Assembly: GCA_023700845.1 (NCBI GenBank)
Contig: JAMPYD010000062.1
Coordinates: forward strand, 1-8,525
Origin: Elusimicrobiota bacterium
Lineage (GTDB): Bacteria; Elusimicrobiota; Elusimicrobia; UBA1565; UBA9628
Reading direction: 5' to 3'
Length of the DNA: 8,525 bases
Part shown: positions 1 through 7,427 of the stretch, one piece after another
Layout: every line of letters begins with the position of its first letter
Position numbering within the stretch: position 1 is the stretch's first letter
The notes under the pieces: generated by a model
Database searches by the model: none
Seen by the model: the letters and a program-made list of their open reading frames with translations, nothing else
What the model was told of the DNA's origin: nothing
Translations under genes and position numbers: made by a program

Positions 1-2076
1 CGCCTCCCAGCCCGGGTACCAGTTGTCGAGCAGGACGAGCCAGCCCGGGCCGTCGGCGTCGGTCTCGACGACGACGGAGTTCGCGCCGTCGGCCGCGATC
101 CGCGCCGACCCCCGGCTCTTCGGAAACGAGGCCGCGGCCCCGTCGTCGAGCCAGACGAGCTTCGCCGGCTCGAAGCCCGGCGCGCGGACGGCGGCGAGGA
201 CCTCCTCCGGGCTTCCCGCCCGGGCCGCGGTCACGAACAGCGCGCGCGGAGCGGGCGCGGGGGCCTTGAACACGAGCAGGCCGCCCTCGTGGACCTTCGC
301 CCAGCCCTTCGGCGCGGCCGCGGCGTGGCGCGGCGTGGCGCCCACGGCGCCGACGGCGAGCAAAGCGGGGTTCGGGGGCATGGCCGCCGCGCCCGAGTAA
401 AAGTCGAAATCCGAGGCGCCGCCGGTCACGAGCTCCTCGTAGCGCCGCGGCGCGGTGAAGTCCCGGCCGCGCGCGTCGCGCAGGCGGAAGGGCATGCCCA
501 GGTTCGGCTCGAGCGCCCGCCCGAGCGCGAACGCGCGCCCCTCGCCCGCCGCGGCCTTCAGCGCCGCGATCGCCGGCGTCTCCGGATAGAAGGTGGACGC
601 GGGCGCGGACGGATTGACGTCGAGGGCGGGGATCAGGCAGAACAGCCCCGCCAGCCACGGGGCCCAGGCGCGGCGGCGCGGCTCGAGCACCCGGTCCGCC
701 GCGAAGCACTCGGCGGCGAACAGCGCCATGACCCAGAACGCGAAGGCGCTCTCCGCCGGCCTCAGCTCGTCGACGGCCCCCCAGACCTTGAGCCAGTACA
801 GCGCGATCGCCGCGGCGGCGGCGGCCCCCAGGAGCCACCCCAGCGGACGGCGCTCCCCGGGCTTCAGGTCCGAAAAGCTCAGCTCCGTTCCCAGGCCGGC
901 GAGCACGGCGACGCCGAAGGTCCAGAGGAGCAGAAGCCGCGTCGGGTTCGCGGCGGAAAAGCCCGGCAGGCTCTTCCACAGCCAGGGCAGGGGCGGCGCG
1001 CCGAGGGCGGCCAGCAGCCCGAACAGCGCCAGCCCCGCGTGGAACAGGACCTCGCCGTCGCGGCGGCGGCGGACGACGGCCAGCGCGGCGAAGGCGAGCG
1101 GGATCAGCCCGGTCCAGGCCGCGCGCTCGATGAAGTTGCTCTCCGGGCCGAGGCCGAACAGGCCGGCCAGCACCTCGCCGCCGAGCGCGGGCGAGCCGCT
1201 CGCCAGCGGCATGAGCAGGTGCAGCGGCAGCCACGGCGACAGATGCGTGTCCCAGCGCGCCAGGGACCGCGCGGCCGCGGCCGTCGAGCTGAGGCCGTGG
1301 TACTCGAGGTACGGGAGCAGGGCGGGCGCGGCGAGCGCCGCTCCGAGGACGGCCGCGAGCGCGGCCCAGCCGAGGAAGCGCGGCCTTCCGCCCGAGAGGA
1401 ACACGCCGTAGGCGGCCGCCGCGCCGAGCACGTGGAGCATCGTCGGGGGATGTCCGCCCAGCAGCGCCAGGCCGGCGAACAGCGCGAGGAGCGCCGCCTC
1501 GCGGGCCGAGGGCCGGTCCGACAGCCGTCCCAGCGCCCAGAACAGCGCCGGTAGGAGGCAGGCGGTGAGCGCGTGAGGATGGCCGAGCCAGGCGGCCATG
1601 AAGCCGCCCAAGGCGAAGACGACGGCGCCGAGGACCGCGCCGCGCTCCGAGGCGCCCAGGCGCCGCAGATGCAGCCCCGTGAAGACGCCGGCGCAGAACA
1701 GCTTGAGGAACGCGGCGAGCAGGGAGAACGGCGCGGCGGGCAGCCACAGGAGCCCGGCGTGCAGAGGATGAAACGGCGCGGCCTGGATGCAGGCGGCGAA
1801 CGGCGCCCCGGCGAGGATGAAGGGATTCCACAGCGGGAAATGCCCCGCCAGGAATTCCTCCCGCATGAACTGGCGCCACGGGGCGAGGTAGAGGAGCTGA
1901 TCGGCCAGCAGCCCGGTTCCGGGACGGGGCGGGAGCACCGAGTTCCACGGCGGCACCCGCCACAGGGCCGCGGTCGCGAGCAGGCCTTCCCCGCGGAGGA
2001 GCGCCGGCCCGATCAAGGCCAGCGCGGCCCCGCCCGCGGCCCAAAAGAGGGTGGTCCGGCCCCGATTCGTCGGCAT
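1..2076 (-). CDS. YfhO-like polytopic membrane protein (C-terminus cut by window edge)
   Basis: The frame is open without a stop from the ATG at 2076 to the first base of the window: 692 residues, with the end missing. The N-terminus is a membrane helix (about residues 9-27). A conserved-looking extracytoplasmic segment follows, with DQLLYLAPWRQ and then FPLWNPFILAGAP (about residues 59-92). About ten further hydrophobic helices reach to roughly residue 490. A soluble extracytoplasmic tail ends at the edge with LLDNWYPGWEA. The DxxxYxPW and PLWNP motifs early on and the YPGW motif late are typical of the YfhO family, large GT-C-fold-like membrane proteins; Bacillus YfhO is implicated in glycosylating cell-wall polymers. 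The substrate here is unknown. No strong Shine-Dalgarno precedes the start. The gene is divergent from the small exported-protein gene, and nothing ties it functionally to the filament operon. Family assignment is fairly sure, function is not. Confidence 0.85.
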   Translation of the reverse strand, partial: MPTNRGRTTLFWAAGGAALALIGPALLRGEGLLATAALWRVPPWNSVLPPRPGTGLLADQLLYLAPWRQFMREEFLAGHFPLWNPFILAGAPFAACIQAAPFHPLHAGLLWLPAAPFSLLAAFLKLFCAGVFTGLHLRRLGASERGAVLGAVVFALGGFMAAWLGHPHALTACLLPALFWALGRLSDRPSAREAALLALFAGLALLGGHPPTMLHVLGAAAAYGVFLSGGRPRFLGWAALAAVLGAALAAPALLPYLEYHGLSSTAAAARSLARWDTHLSPWLPLHLLMPLASGSPALGGEVLAGLFGLGPESNFIERAAWTGLIPLAFAALAVVRRRRDGEVLFHAGLALFGLLAALGAPPLPWLWKSLPGFSAANPTRLLLLWTFGVAVLAGLGTELSFSDLKPGERRPLGWLLGAAAAAAIALYWLKVWGAVDELRPAESAFAFWVMALFAAECFAADRVLEPRRRAWAPWLAGLFCLIPALDVNPSAPASTFYPETPAIAALKAAAGEGRAFALGRALEPNLGMPFRLRDARGRDFTAPRRYEELVTGGASDFDFYSGAAAMPPNPALLAVGAVGATPRHAAAAPKGWAKVHEGGLLVFKAPAPAPRALFVTAARAGSPEEVLAAVRAPGFEPAKLVWLDDGAAASFPKSRGSARIAADGANSVVVETDADGPGWLVLLDNWYPGWEA

Positions 2077-2095
2077 CTTAACAGAAAGTAGTAAA
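2077..2095. promoter_or_regulatory. 19-base divergent intergenic gap with possible promoter element
   Basis: This is the only DNA between the start of the YfhO-like gene (minus strand) and the exported-protein gene (plus strand). It is strikingly AT-rich against its surroundings. On the plus strand TAAAAT at 2092-2097 resembles a -10 hexamer and AGAAAG at 2083-2088 a weak Shine-Dalgarno; the two readings exclude each other for the same start. No convincing -35 box is visible at the expected distance. Any promoters must extend into the coding regions. Confidence 0.3.
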
Positions 2096-2704
2096 ATGAG
2101 GCCCATGAGAGCACGAATCATCGCCGCCCTGGCTTTGCTCGCCGCCGCCTCCCCGTGCTTCGCCGAGACGTCCTCGTTCGCCGCCAACGAGCTCCGCTCC
2201 GCGAGCGCCAAGGACCGCCTCCGGGGCATCCGGACCACGCTCAAGGACGGCAGCGACGGCGCCAAGCGCCACTCCGCGGCGGTCACCGCCGCCTTCAAGG
2301 GCACGCCCGATTGGGCCGTCGCGACCGAGGCGTTCTACGCGCGCAAGACGGACCTGGTGGCCCGCGCCGAGGCGCTCGAGGCCCGGATCGACGCCGCGAT
2401 CGGCCGCAACGCGCCCGAGCGGGCCGAGGACGTGACGAAGGCGCTCGAGGACGTCTTCAAGTACGAGGCCGTCCTGCGCTCCGACTACGAGTTCTACATG
2501 AAGCTGCCGAAGCTGGCCGATTCGCCGGAGCCGCAGCGCCACGCCGCGCAGGCCGCGATGCGCCTGCTCGGCTCGACGGGGGATTACCCCGTCTCGCTCG
2601 CCTATTTCCTCGACAAGACCCCGAACCGCCCCCCCTTCGCGCCGCTGCCCCCCGGCGTGATGTCGATCCGCCACCAGGACGCCGACGCGAAGCCCTCCCG
2701 CTAG
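2096..2704 (+). CDS. Small exported helical protein, unknown function
   Basis: This encodes 202 residues and is not recognised as a known family. The N-terminus is a clear Sec signal peptide: basic MRPMRAR, a hydrophobic IIAALALLAAA core, and a likely cut after CFA near residue 23. The cysteine is preceded by proline and does not make a good lipobox, so a soluble periplasmic protein is more likely than a lipoprotein. The mature part is rich in Ala, Glu, Lys and Arg and looks mostly alpha-helical, with a proline-rich tail (PNRPPFAPLPPG) near the end. The ATG at 2096 is chosen for the AGAAAG 7 bases upstream. ATG 2105 is equally good for the signal peptide, and ATG 2051 would overlap the divergent gene. 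It converges on the secretin gene and overlaps it by 4 bases. A link to the filament machine is only positional. Confidence 0.7.
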   Translation: MRPMRARIIAALALLAAASPCFAETSSFAANELRSASAKDRLRGIRTTLKDGSDGAKRHSAAVTAAFKGTPDWAVATEAFYARKTDLVARAEALEARIDAAIGRNAPERAEDVTKALEDVFKYEAVLRSDYEFYMKLPKLADSPEPQRHAAQAAMRLLGSTGDYPVSLAYFLDKTPNRPPFAPLPPGVMSIRHQDADAKPSR

Positions 2705-2712
2705 CCGCGGGA
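2696..2712. other. Short GC hairpin covering two convergent stop codons
   Basis: TCCCGC (2696-2701) can pair with GCGGGA (2707-2712) around a 5-base loop. The hairpin contains the overlapping TAG stops of the plus-strand gene (2702-2704) and the secretin gene (2701-2703 on the minus strand). There is no T-tract on either side, so it is not a canonical intrinsic terminator. In DNA this GC-rich a 6-base stem can arise by chance. Confidence 0.25.
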
Positions 2713-4113
2713 CTGCAGCTCGGGCGTGATGAAGATCAGCAGCTCGGTCTTGTCCTTGCTCTTCGTCTTGTTCTTGAACAGCCAGCCGAGCAGCGGGATG
2801 TCCTTGAGGAACGGGATGCCGTTCTCGGAGTCGATGGTCTTGTCCTTGATCAGGCCGCCGATGACCACGGTCATGCCGCTCTCGACGGAGACCTCGGTCG
2901 TCGCGACGCGCTCCGTCGTGATGGGGTTGTCCGACTGGAAGCCGACGAACTCGGACACGCCGACGCGGATCTTGAAGGAGATGACGTTGCTGCCCGGGGA
3001 GACGATCGGCGTGACCTCGAGGTCGACGCCTTCCGGGATGTACTGCACGCTCTGGGTGGTCGCCGTCTGGCTGACCTGGGAGATCTTGACCGGCAGGTTC
3101 TGACCGACGTGGATCTTCGCGGTCTTGTTGTTGCCCGTGAGGACCATCGGTTCGGAGATCGTCTTGCTGCGGGAGTCGGCCTTGATGAAGTTGAGCAGGG
3201 CGTACAGCGACGTCTTGTCCATCACCGAGGACACGTCCAGGATGCCGCCCGTCGGGGCCTTGACCGTGGCCTGGCTGGTGTTGACGAGCCCGGCCGCGTT
3301 CGTGGTGAAGTTGGACATGTCCTTGATGCTGCGGACCGTCCCGCCCGTGCCGAACTTCGTGCTCCCGGACCAGTTGATGCCCCAGGTCAGGCTGTTGCCG
3401 GCCTGGACCTCGATGAGGCGGGCCTTGATCGCGATCTGAGGCGAGGGGATGTCCAGCTGGCCGATCATCACCCGCATCTTGTGCAGGGTGTCGTTGGTGG
3501 ACGTCACGATCAGCGAGTTGGAGGCGTTGTCGATGGAGATGATCGTGTTCTCCATCTCCTTCTTGTCGAGGATGGTCTTCAGCGTCGACTGCACCTCGAG
3601 CGCGAAGCGGTAGCGCAGCGGGAACACCTGCACCAGGACCGGCATGTTGGCGATCCGGATGACCTCGATGACGTTGACGCTGCGCTGGATGGCCACCAGG
3701 CCCATCTGCTCGAGCATGATGCGGAAGGCCTCGTCGAACGGCACGGCCTTGAGCTGCATGTTGACCCGCCCGCCGACCCCCGGGGCCGCGATGATGTTCT
3801 TGTTGAACTTCACGGCGAAGGTGCGCAGGATGCCGATGATGTCGGCGTCCTTGAAGTTGAAGTCGATCGGGTCGGCGTTGAGCGACTCGACGAGCGCGTT
3901 CATGCTCGGCTGGGGGCTCACCGTCTTGAGCATGGTCGGGGAGCCGTCGGCCGCCAGGGCGGGGTTGGGCAGAGGAACGTCGCGCTGGAGCTCCGGCTCG
4001 AGATCGGTCAGGCGCGCCGTGCCGGTGCTCGTGGCGGGGAACTGGGCCCAGGCCATATTGCCCTGCAGGAGAACGAGGGCCATCGCGGCGGACACGATTT
4101 TCGCGGGTTTCAT
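2701..4113 (-). CDS. Outer-membrane secretin, PilQ/GspD-like
   Basis: This 470-residue protein forms the outer-membrane pore through which a type IV pilus or secreted substrates pass. A signal peptide ends at AWA-Q (about residue 23), and a linker of about 60 residues follows. Next come an STN/N0-type domain (about 82-151), one secretin N1-like KH domain (about 161-222), and the secretin core from about 226. The core carries the hallmark PFLKDIPLLGWLFK (434-447) and the terminal ELLIFITPEL (457-466). The STN domain points to PilQ or PilQ-like relatives. No AMIN domain or extra N domains are present, so it is short compared with most PilQ and GspD proteins, which usually exceed 550 residues. 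It sits 25 bases downstream of the PilM-like fusion gene, with its own good ribosome binding site, and is the last gene of the operon. Secretin identity is certain; pilus versus secretion use is open. Confidence 0.95.
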   Translation of the reverse strand: MKPAKIVSAAMALVLLQGNMAWAQFPATSTGTARLTDLEPELQRDVPLPNPALAADGSPTMLKTVSPQPSMNALVESLNADPIDFNFKDADIIGILRTFAVKFNKNIIAAPGVGGRVNMQLKAVPFDEAFRIMLEQMGLVAIQRSVNVIEVIRIANMPVLVQVFPLRYRFALEVQSTLKTILDKKEMENTIISIDNASNSLIVTSTNDTLHKMRVMIGQLDIPSPQIAIKARLIEVQAGNSLTWGINWSGSTKFGTGGTVRSIKDMSNFTTNAAGLVNTSQATVKAPTGGILDVSSVMDKTSLYALLNFIKADSRSKTISEPMVLTGNNKTAKIHVGQNLPVKISQVSQTATTQSVQYIPEGVDLEVTPIVSPGSNVISFKIRVGVSEFVGFQSDNPITTERVATTEVSVESGMTVVIGGLIKDKTIDSENGIPFLKDIPLLGWLFKNKTKSKDKTELLIFITPELQSRG

Positions 4114-4120
4114 CTTATCA

Positions 4121-4126
4121 TCCTTT
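4121..4126 (-). promoter_or_regulatory. Shine-Dalgarno site of the secretin gene
   Basis: On the minus strand AAAGGA lies 7 bases before the secretin ATG (4113). It is the only clear Shine-Dalgarno in the operon. It matches the fact that the secretin is the one gene here not reached by a stop/start overlap, and it supports the chosen start. Confidence 0.7.
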
Positions 4127-4138
4127 CAGAGTCGTCGT

Positions 4139-5740
4139 TTATTTCGGCAGGTCGATCAGGTACACCCTGCCGTTGGCCGTCAGCGCGAGCGAATTATCCC
4201 TTATTTCCGAGCGCACTCCGGCGACTTCTTCCTCGTCGCCGTTGTACAGCCGCCCGCCGCGGGCGACGAAGACGGTCCCGTCGCCGTTGAGCATCACGTG
4301 CGTGTTGCGGGCGTCGCCGAAGACGCCGGAAATGGTGAGCCGCGCCAGGTAGGCGAAGGGATTCTCCACGCGCTTGACCGGGGCGGCGGGCTTCTTCTTC
4401 GCCTCGAAGCGGAGCTCGGCCTCCGCCTGCTTGCGGGTCGCCGCCTCGAGGCTCTGCTCCATCGCGGTCTCTTGGTTGACGGTGTTCACGGCCCGGACGG
4501 CGTACACGCTCAGGGCCGCGGCCGCGATCGCCGGCCCCGCGATCAGCCGCCAGAATCCCGGCGAGACGTCCCGGATGATGGCCGAGCGCCGCGCCTTGCG
4601 GGGCACCAGGTTGATCCGGGACTGGCCCCAGCGCCGGAGCAAGGTGTTGCTCAAGGCCAGCCCGCAGGGGCCGGCGAGCGCGGCGGGCAGCTTGATGACC
4701 CCGAGGCTCCCGTCCTTGGCGGCCGTGTTGACGATCGGGCGGAAGACGTCGACCTCCAAGCCGGTGTCGGCGGCCAGGCGCCCGGCGAGGCCGGCGAGCT
4801 CCGCGCTCCCCCCCGCCAGCACGAGCCGGCGGACCGGAGGATAGCCCGCGGGGCGGCGCTCGAGGAACACGTCGAGCGTGCGCTGGATCTCGGCGGTCAG
4901 GTCCTTCACCGCGGGCTTCAGCGCGCGGGCGACGCGCGCCGCGGCCGCCTCCTCCTCGGGGGAGCGGTTTCCGGGGACGGACAGTCCGTGGGCGAGCTTG
5001 AGCCGCTCGGCCTCCTCGAGGTCCACGTCGAACTCCCGCTTGACGGCCCGGGTGAACGCGGCGCCGGCGATGTTGACGACGCGGGCCGCCCTCGGGGAGC
5101 CGCCCTCGAGCACGACGACGCTCGTCGCGGACGCGCCGATGCCCGCCAGGACGACCGTCTCGTCCGCCTTCTTCCCCTCGAAGAACTGATAGGCGTTGAC
5201 CAGGGCCAGCGCGTCGTTGACGATGACCGCGGGGCGAAGCCCGGCCTTGCGCGCGACGTCCATGCCGTCCCGCACGGTCTTCTTCTGCGCCATCGTCAGC
5301 ATCATCTCCGGGCGCGGCGGCTTGACGCCCTTGGCGCTGTCGAGGGGCAGGGCCGAGACGATCGCCTCGGACTCGTCGAACGGGATCAGGGCCCGGGCCT
5401 CGGGCGGCAGGCCCGCGTCCGGGGAGAACTCGTGGCCGGCGGGAAGCGTCAGGAAGCGCAGGATGACCGTGTTGCCCGAGAGCGAGATCGAGGCGTTGCG
5501 GGGCTTGAAGGCGTGCTCGGCCATGAGCTCGCGCACGACGCGGGCGTAGACCTCGGACTTCTCCTCCTCCGTCTTCGCGCCGGACAGCTCGCGCCAGACC
5601 TCGCGGCTCGCCGAGCCGATCACGGTGAGGCTGCGCTCCTTGGCCTTCATGCTCAGGACCTTGACCGCGAACGTGCCGAGGTCCACGGCGAGCAGGTCGC
5701 CGGAGTACAGCAGGGAGCGCACGGCCGCGGGCTTTTTCAT
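4139..5740 (-). CDS. Fusion of PilM-like actin fold, PilN-like membrane segment and PilP/GspC HR-like domain
   Basis: This 533-residue protein is the likely inner-membrane scaffold of the filament machine. Residues 14-370 look like a PilM/GspL actin-like domain: phosphate-1 motif AVDLGTFAVKVL (18-29), phosphate-2 region LAGIGASATS (198-207), DLEEAERLK (240-248), and an adenosine-type LVLAGGSAELAGL (306-318). RINLVP (375-380) then matches the INLLP motif by which PilN docks on PilM, followed by basic residues, a membrane helix (about 397-415) and a short helical linker. The last 75 residues resemble the beta-rich HR domain of PilP/GspC: LTISGVFG, a GDGTVFVARGG turn, and a final SLALTANGRVYLIDLP. 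Separate pilM, pilN and pilP/gspC functions thus appear joined in one chain. The canonical phosphate-2 Asp is Gly200. The start overlaps the PilX-like stop (ATGA); the open frame continues upstream but only as an overlap. The PilM part is firm, PilN good, HR moderate. Confidence 0.88.
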   Translation of the reverse strand: MKKPAAVRSLLYSGDLLAVDLGTFAVKVLSMKAKERSLTVIGSASREVWRELSGAKTEEEKSEVYARVVRELMAEHAFKPRNASISLSGNTVILRFLTLPAGHEFSPDAGLPPEARALIPFDESEAIVSALPLDSAKGVKPPRPEMMLTMAQKKTVRDGMDVARKAGLRPAVIVNDALALVNAYQFFEGKKADETVVLAGIGASATSVVVLEGGSPRAARVVNIAGAAFTRAVKREFDVDLEEAERLKLAHGLSVPGNRSPEEEAAAARVARALKPAVKDLTAEIQRTLDVFLERRPAGYPPVRRLVLAGGSAELAGLAGRLAADTGLEVDVFRPIVNTAAKDGSLGVIKLPAALAGPCGLALSNTLLRRWGQSRINLVPRKARRSAIIRDVSPGFWRLIAGPAIAAAALSVYAVRAVNTVNQETAMEQSLEAATRKQAEAELRFEAKKKPAAPVKRVENPFAYLARLTISGVFGDARNTHVMLNGDGTVFVARGGRLYNGDEEEVAGVRSEIRDNSLALTANGRVYLIDLPK

Positions 5741-6915
5741 TGTCTCGCGTAGCTCTCCGACCACGAGCCGTTGACGCCCGTCGTCCAGCGGACGTGGTCG
5801 ATGAGGCCGCCTCCTCCGAGGTCGTAATGCACCCGCCCGTGCCCGTCCGTCGTGTTGCTGCTGATCCGGACGCTGTCCGCGCAGAAATGGCCGTACAGCT
5901 CCTGCGCGAGCTCGAACTGCGCCTGGGAGCCCTCCAGATACGCGTGGAACGGGGTCACGCAGTTGAGCTTGACGACGTTGCCGGGGTTGGTGCTGTAGAA
6001 GTGGACGCGCGCGGGAATCTTGCTGAGGTTGTTGAACTGGCAGTTCGGGCCGGTGAAGAAGTTGTTCTTCACGTAGATCGCGGCGGTGCCGCTCGACGTG
6101 TCGACGTTCAGGATGCCGTCGATCGTGATCTTCTTGAAGAAGTAGGTCCCGGTCGACAGGGTCACCGTCTGGCCCGCGTTCACGGTCAGGGCCTGGGCGC
6201 CGGCGTTGTACGCGCTCAGGGGCGAGATGCCGGTCAGGTTGTCGTTGACGGCCTCGCAGGTCGGGCAGTCGAAGGACATCAGGGGCAAGGTCACCGTGGT
6301 CAGGCTCACCGCGTCCGCGACGCAGTCGGCCGCGGGAATCGAGCCCTGCGCGATGACCGAGCCGTAGATGTGCGGGGGCGGGCAGGCCTCGCCGGTCACG
6401 CTCACGCTGTTGTTGCTGCGGACGTTGGCGCCGGTCGTGAACTCGGTGGCCGACGGCGTCAGCGTCGCCGTGATGTCGTAGGCGTCGACGCTGCCCTCGA
6501 CGACGAGCGCCTTGTCGGCCATCACCGCGTACGGGCAGGCCCCGGCGGCGTACTCGACCTGGGCCGAGACGGTCTTGACCGCGCGGCCGGTCAGCAGCAG
6601 GGGCGCGGAGTAGCCGGTCGAGACGATGAAGGGCGGATCGGCGCTCGACAGCGTGACCGTGTAGTACCCGCCGGCGAAGGCCTTCTGGGTGAAGCCGCCG
6701 CGCCACAGGGGGTTGAGGTAGACGCCGTGCATCGCGTCCTCGAGGCCGGCCTCGGCGATCGCCTGGGCCTGCGCCTGGCGGGCGTCGTGCACGACGGCGT
6801 GCACCTGGGCCCGGGCGGAGGCGTACACGATGACCGCCGTCATCGCGAACACCGTCATGATGAGCACGTTGAGGACCAAGGTCGAGCCGGCGCGGCCGCG
6901 GGGGAAGGTCTTCAT
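5737..6915 (-). CDS. PilX/GspK-like prepilin with large beta-rich C-terminal domain
   Basis: This 392-residue protein has a basic leader ending at Gly10 and a hydrophobic helix (STLVLNVLIMTVFAMTAV, 11-28). It lacks the Glu at mature position 5, as is usual for PilX and GspK, which sit at the filament tip. The helix continues into an AQAQAIAEAGLEDA stretch typical of the PilX N-terminal domain. From about residue 125 it changes to a repetitive beta-rich domain with TGTYFFKKITIDG and AAIYVKNNFFTG, ending in GRVHYD (360-365). This resembles the DUF7305-type beta-helix domain found on some PilX proteins and surface proteins; the assignment is by eye. There are eight cysteines (127, 178, 198, 217, 220, 292, 319, 345), including a CPTC pair, which suggests disulfides. 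It overlaps both neighbours by ATGA. It probably primes or caps the filament and may bind a surface or substrate. Confidence 0.82.
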   Translation of the reverse strand: MKTFPRGRAGSTLVLNVLIMTVFAMTAVIVYASARAQVHAVVHDARQAQAQAIAEAGLEDAMHGVYLNPLWRGGFTQKAFAGGYYTVTLSSADPPFIVSTGYSAPLLLTGRAVKTVSAQVEYAAGACPYAVMADKALVVEGSVDAYDITATLTPSATEFTTGANVRSNNSVSVTGEACPPPHIYGSVIAQGSIPAADCVADAVSLTTVTLPLMSFDCPTCEAVNDNLTGISPLSAYNAGAQALTVNAGQTVTLSTGTYFFKKITIDGILNVDTSSGTAAIYVKNNFFTGPNCQFNNLSKIPARVHFYSTNPGNVVKLNCVTPFHAYLEGSQAQFELAQELYGHFCADSVRISSNTTDGHGRVHYDLGGGGLIDHVRWTTGVNGSWSESYARQ

Positions 6916-7427
6916 GGGTGGTTGCGCAGCAAGGTCCCGGAGAAGAGCCGGTAGTCCTTCTGCTTGTTCGTCGCGCCCGCCACCGTCACCAGCGCCGTCA
7001 CCAGCCGCGCCGAGGCCGCCGAGGTCGACTCGAAGATCAGCCCGTTGCCGTCCAGGTTGTAGTAGTTGACCGCGATCGACGTGACCTTGTCGGCGTGCAG
7101 GCCGGAGGCGCCGCCCTTGTCGAGGATCAGGTTCCCGCCCGAGACGTAGTAGCTCGTCAGGATCGACGAGCTCGACGTCAGGACGCCGACCGAGTCGGCG
7201 TCGAGCGCCGAGACCTCGTAGGCGGCGCGGCCCGCGCGCACGATGCCCGCCGCGGAGGCCTCTCCCCCCATCGCCTTGCGCGTCCGGGTCAGGGAGTCGT
7301 TCTGCCGGACGGAGTGCGTGTAGGTCATGATGCCGGCCTTGAGGATGCTGGCCGAGACCGCGCCCATGATCGTCGCGGTCACGAGGCCCACGAGGAGCTC
7401 GACCAACGTCAGGCCGCGGGAGTTCAT
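6912..7427 (-). CDS. PilW/GspJ-like minor prepilin
   Basis: This 171-residue protein begins with a class III prepilin signal, SRG then LTLVELLVGLV. Cleavage would follow Gly5, and the conserved Glu falls at mature position 5. A hydrophobic helix (about 6-30) anchors it in the inner membrane before assembly. The remainder is a small Ser/Thr-rich domain (for example TSSSSILTSYYVSGGN) followed by a likely beta sheet, including TSIAVNYYNLDGNG. Size and position, after a PilV/GspI-like gene and before a PilX/GspK-like gene, make it the PilW/GspJ equivalent, a subunit of the tip complex that starts filament assembly. No good Shine-Dalgarno precedes its ATG, which overlaps the stop of the gene before it (7424-7427). 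The prepilin call is firm. The specific J/W label rests mostly on gene order. Confidence 0.85.
   Translation of the reverse strand: MNSRGLTLVELLVGLVTATIMGAVSASILKAGIMTYTHSVRQNDSLTRTRKAMGGEASAAGIVRAGRAAYEVSALDADSVGVLTSSSSILTSYYVSGGNLILDKGGASGLHADKVTSIAVNYYNLDGNGLIFESTSAASARLVTALVTVAGATNKQKDYRLFSGTLLRNHP

Noticed and set aside
321..340. Perfect tandem copy of the 10-base unit CGGCGTGGCG within the YfhO-like gene
   Set aside because: Only two copies in very GC-rich DNA, and the frame runs through intact, so there is no support for a phase-variable site.
289..2091. Long plus-strand open frames opposite the YfhO-like gene
   Set aside because: Very Arg, Gly, Glu and Pro rich compositions with no domains, as expected for antisense frames in GC-rich DNA; the minus-strand frame has helices and family motifs.
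4114..4138. Possible internal promoter in the spacer before the secretin gene
   Set aside because: The 25 bases hold a ribosome binding site but no recognisable -10 or -35 pair.
2155..5752. Plus-strand open frames of about 700 residues across the secretin and scaffold genes
   Set aside because: They lie antisense to clearly recognised genes and show only Asp/Arg/Leu/Val-rich repetitive sequence.
5741..6706. Long upstream extension of the PilM-like frame as one 855-residue protein
   Set aside because: The extension is Arg-rich low-complexity shadow of the PilX-like gene; the ATG at 5740 gives a PilM-type N-terminus and an ATGA overlap.
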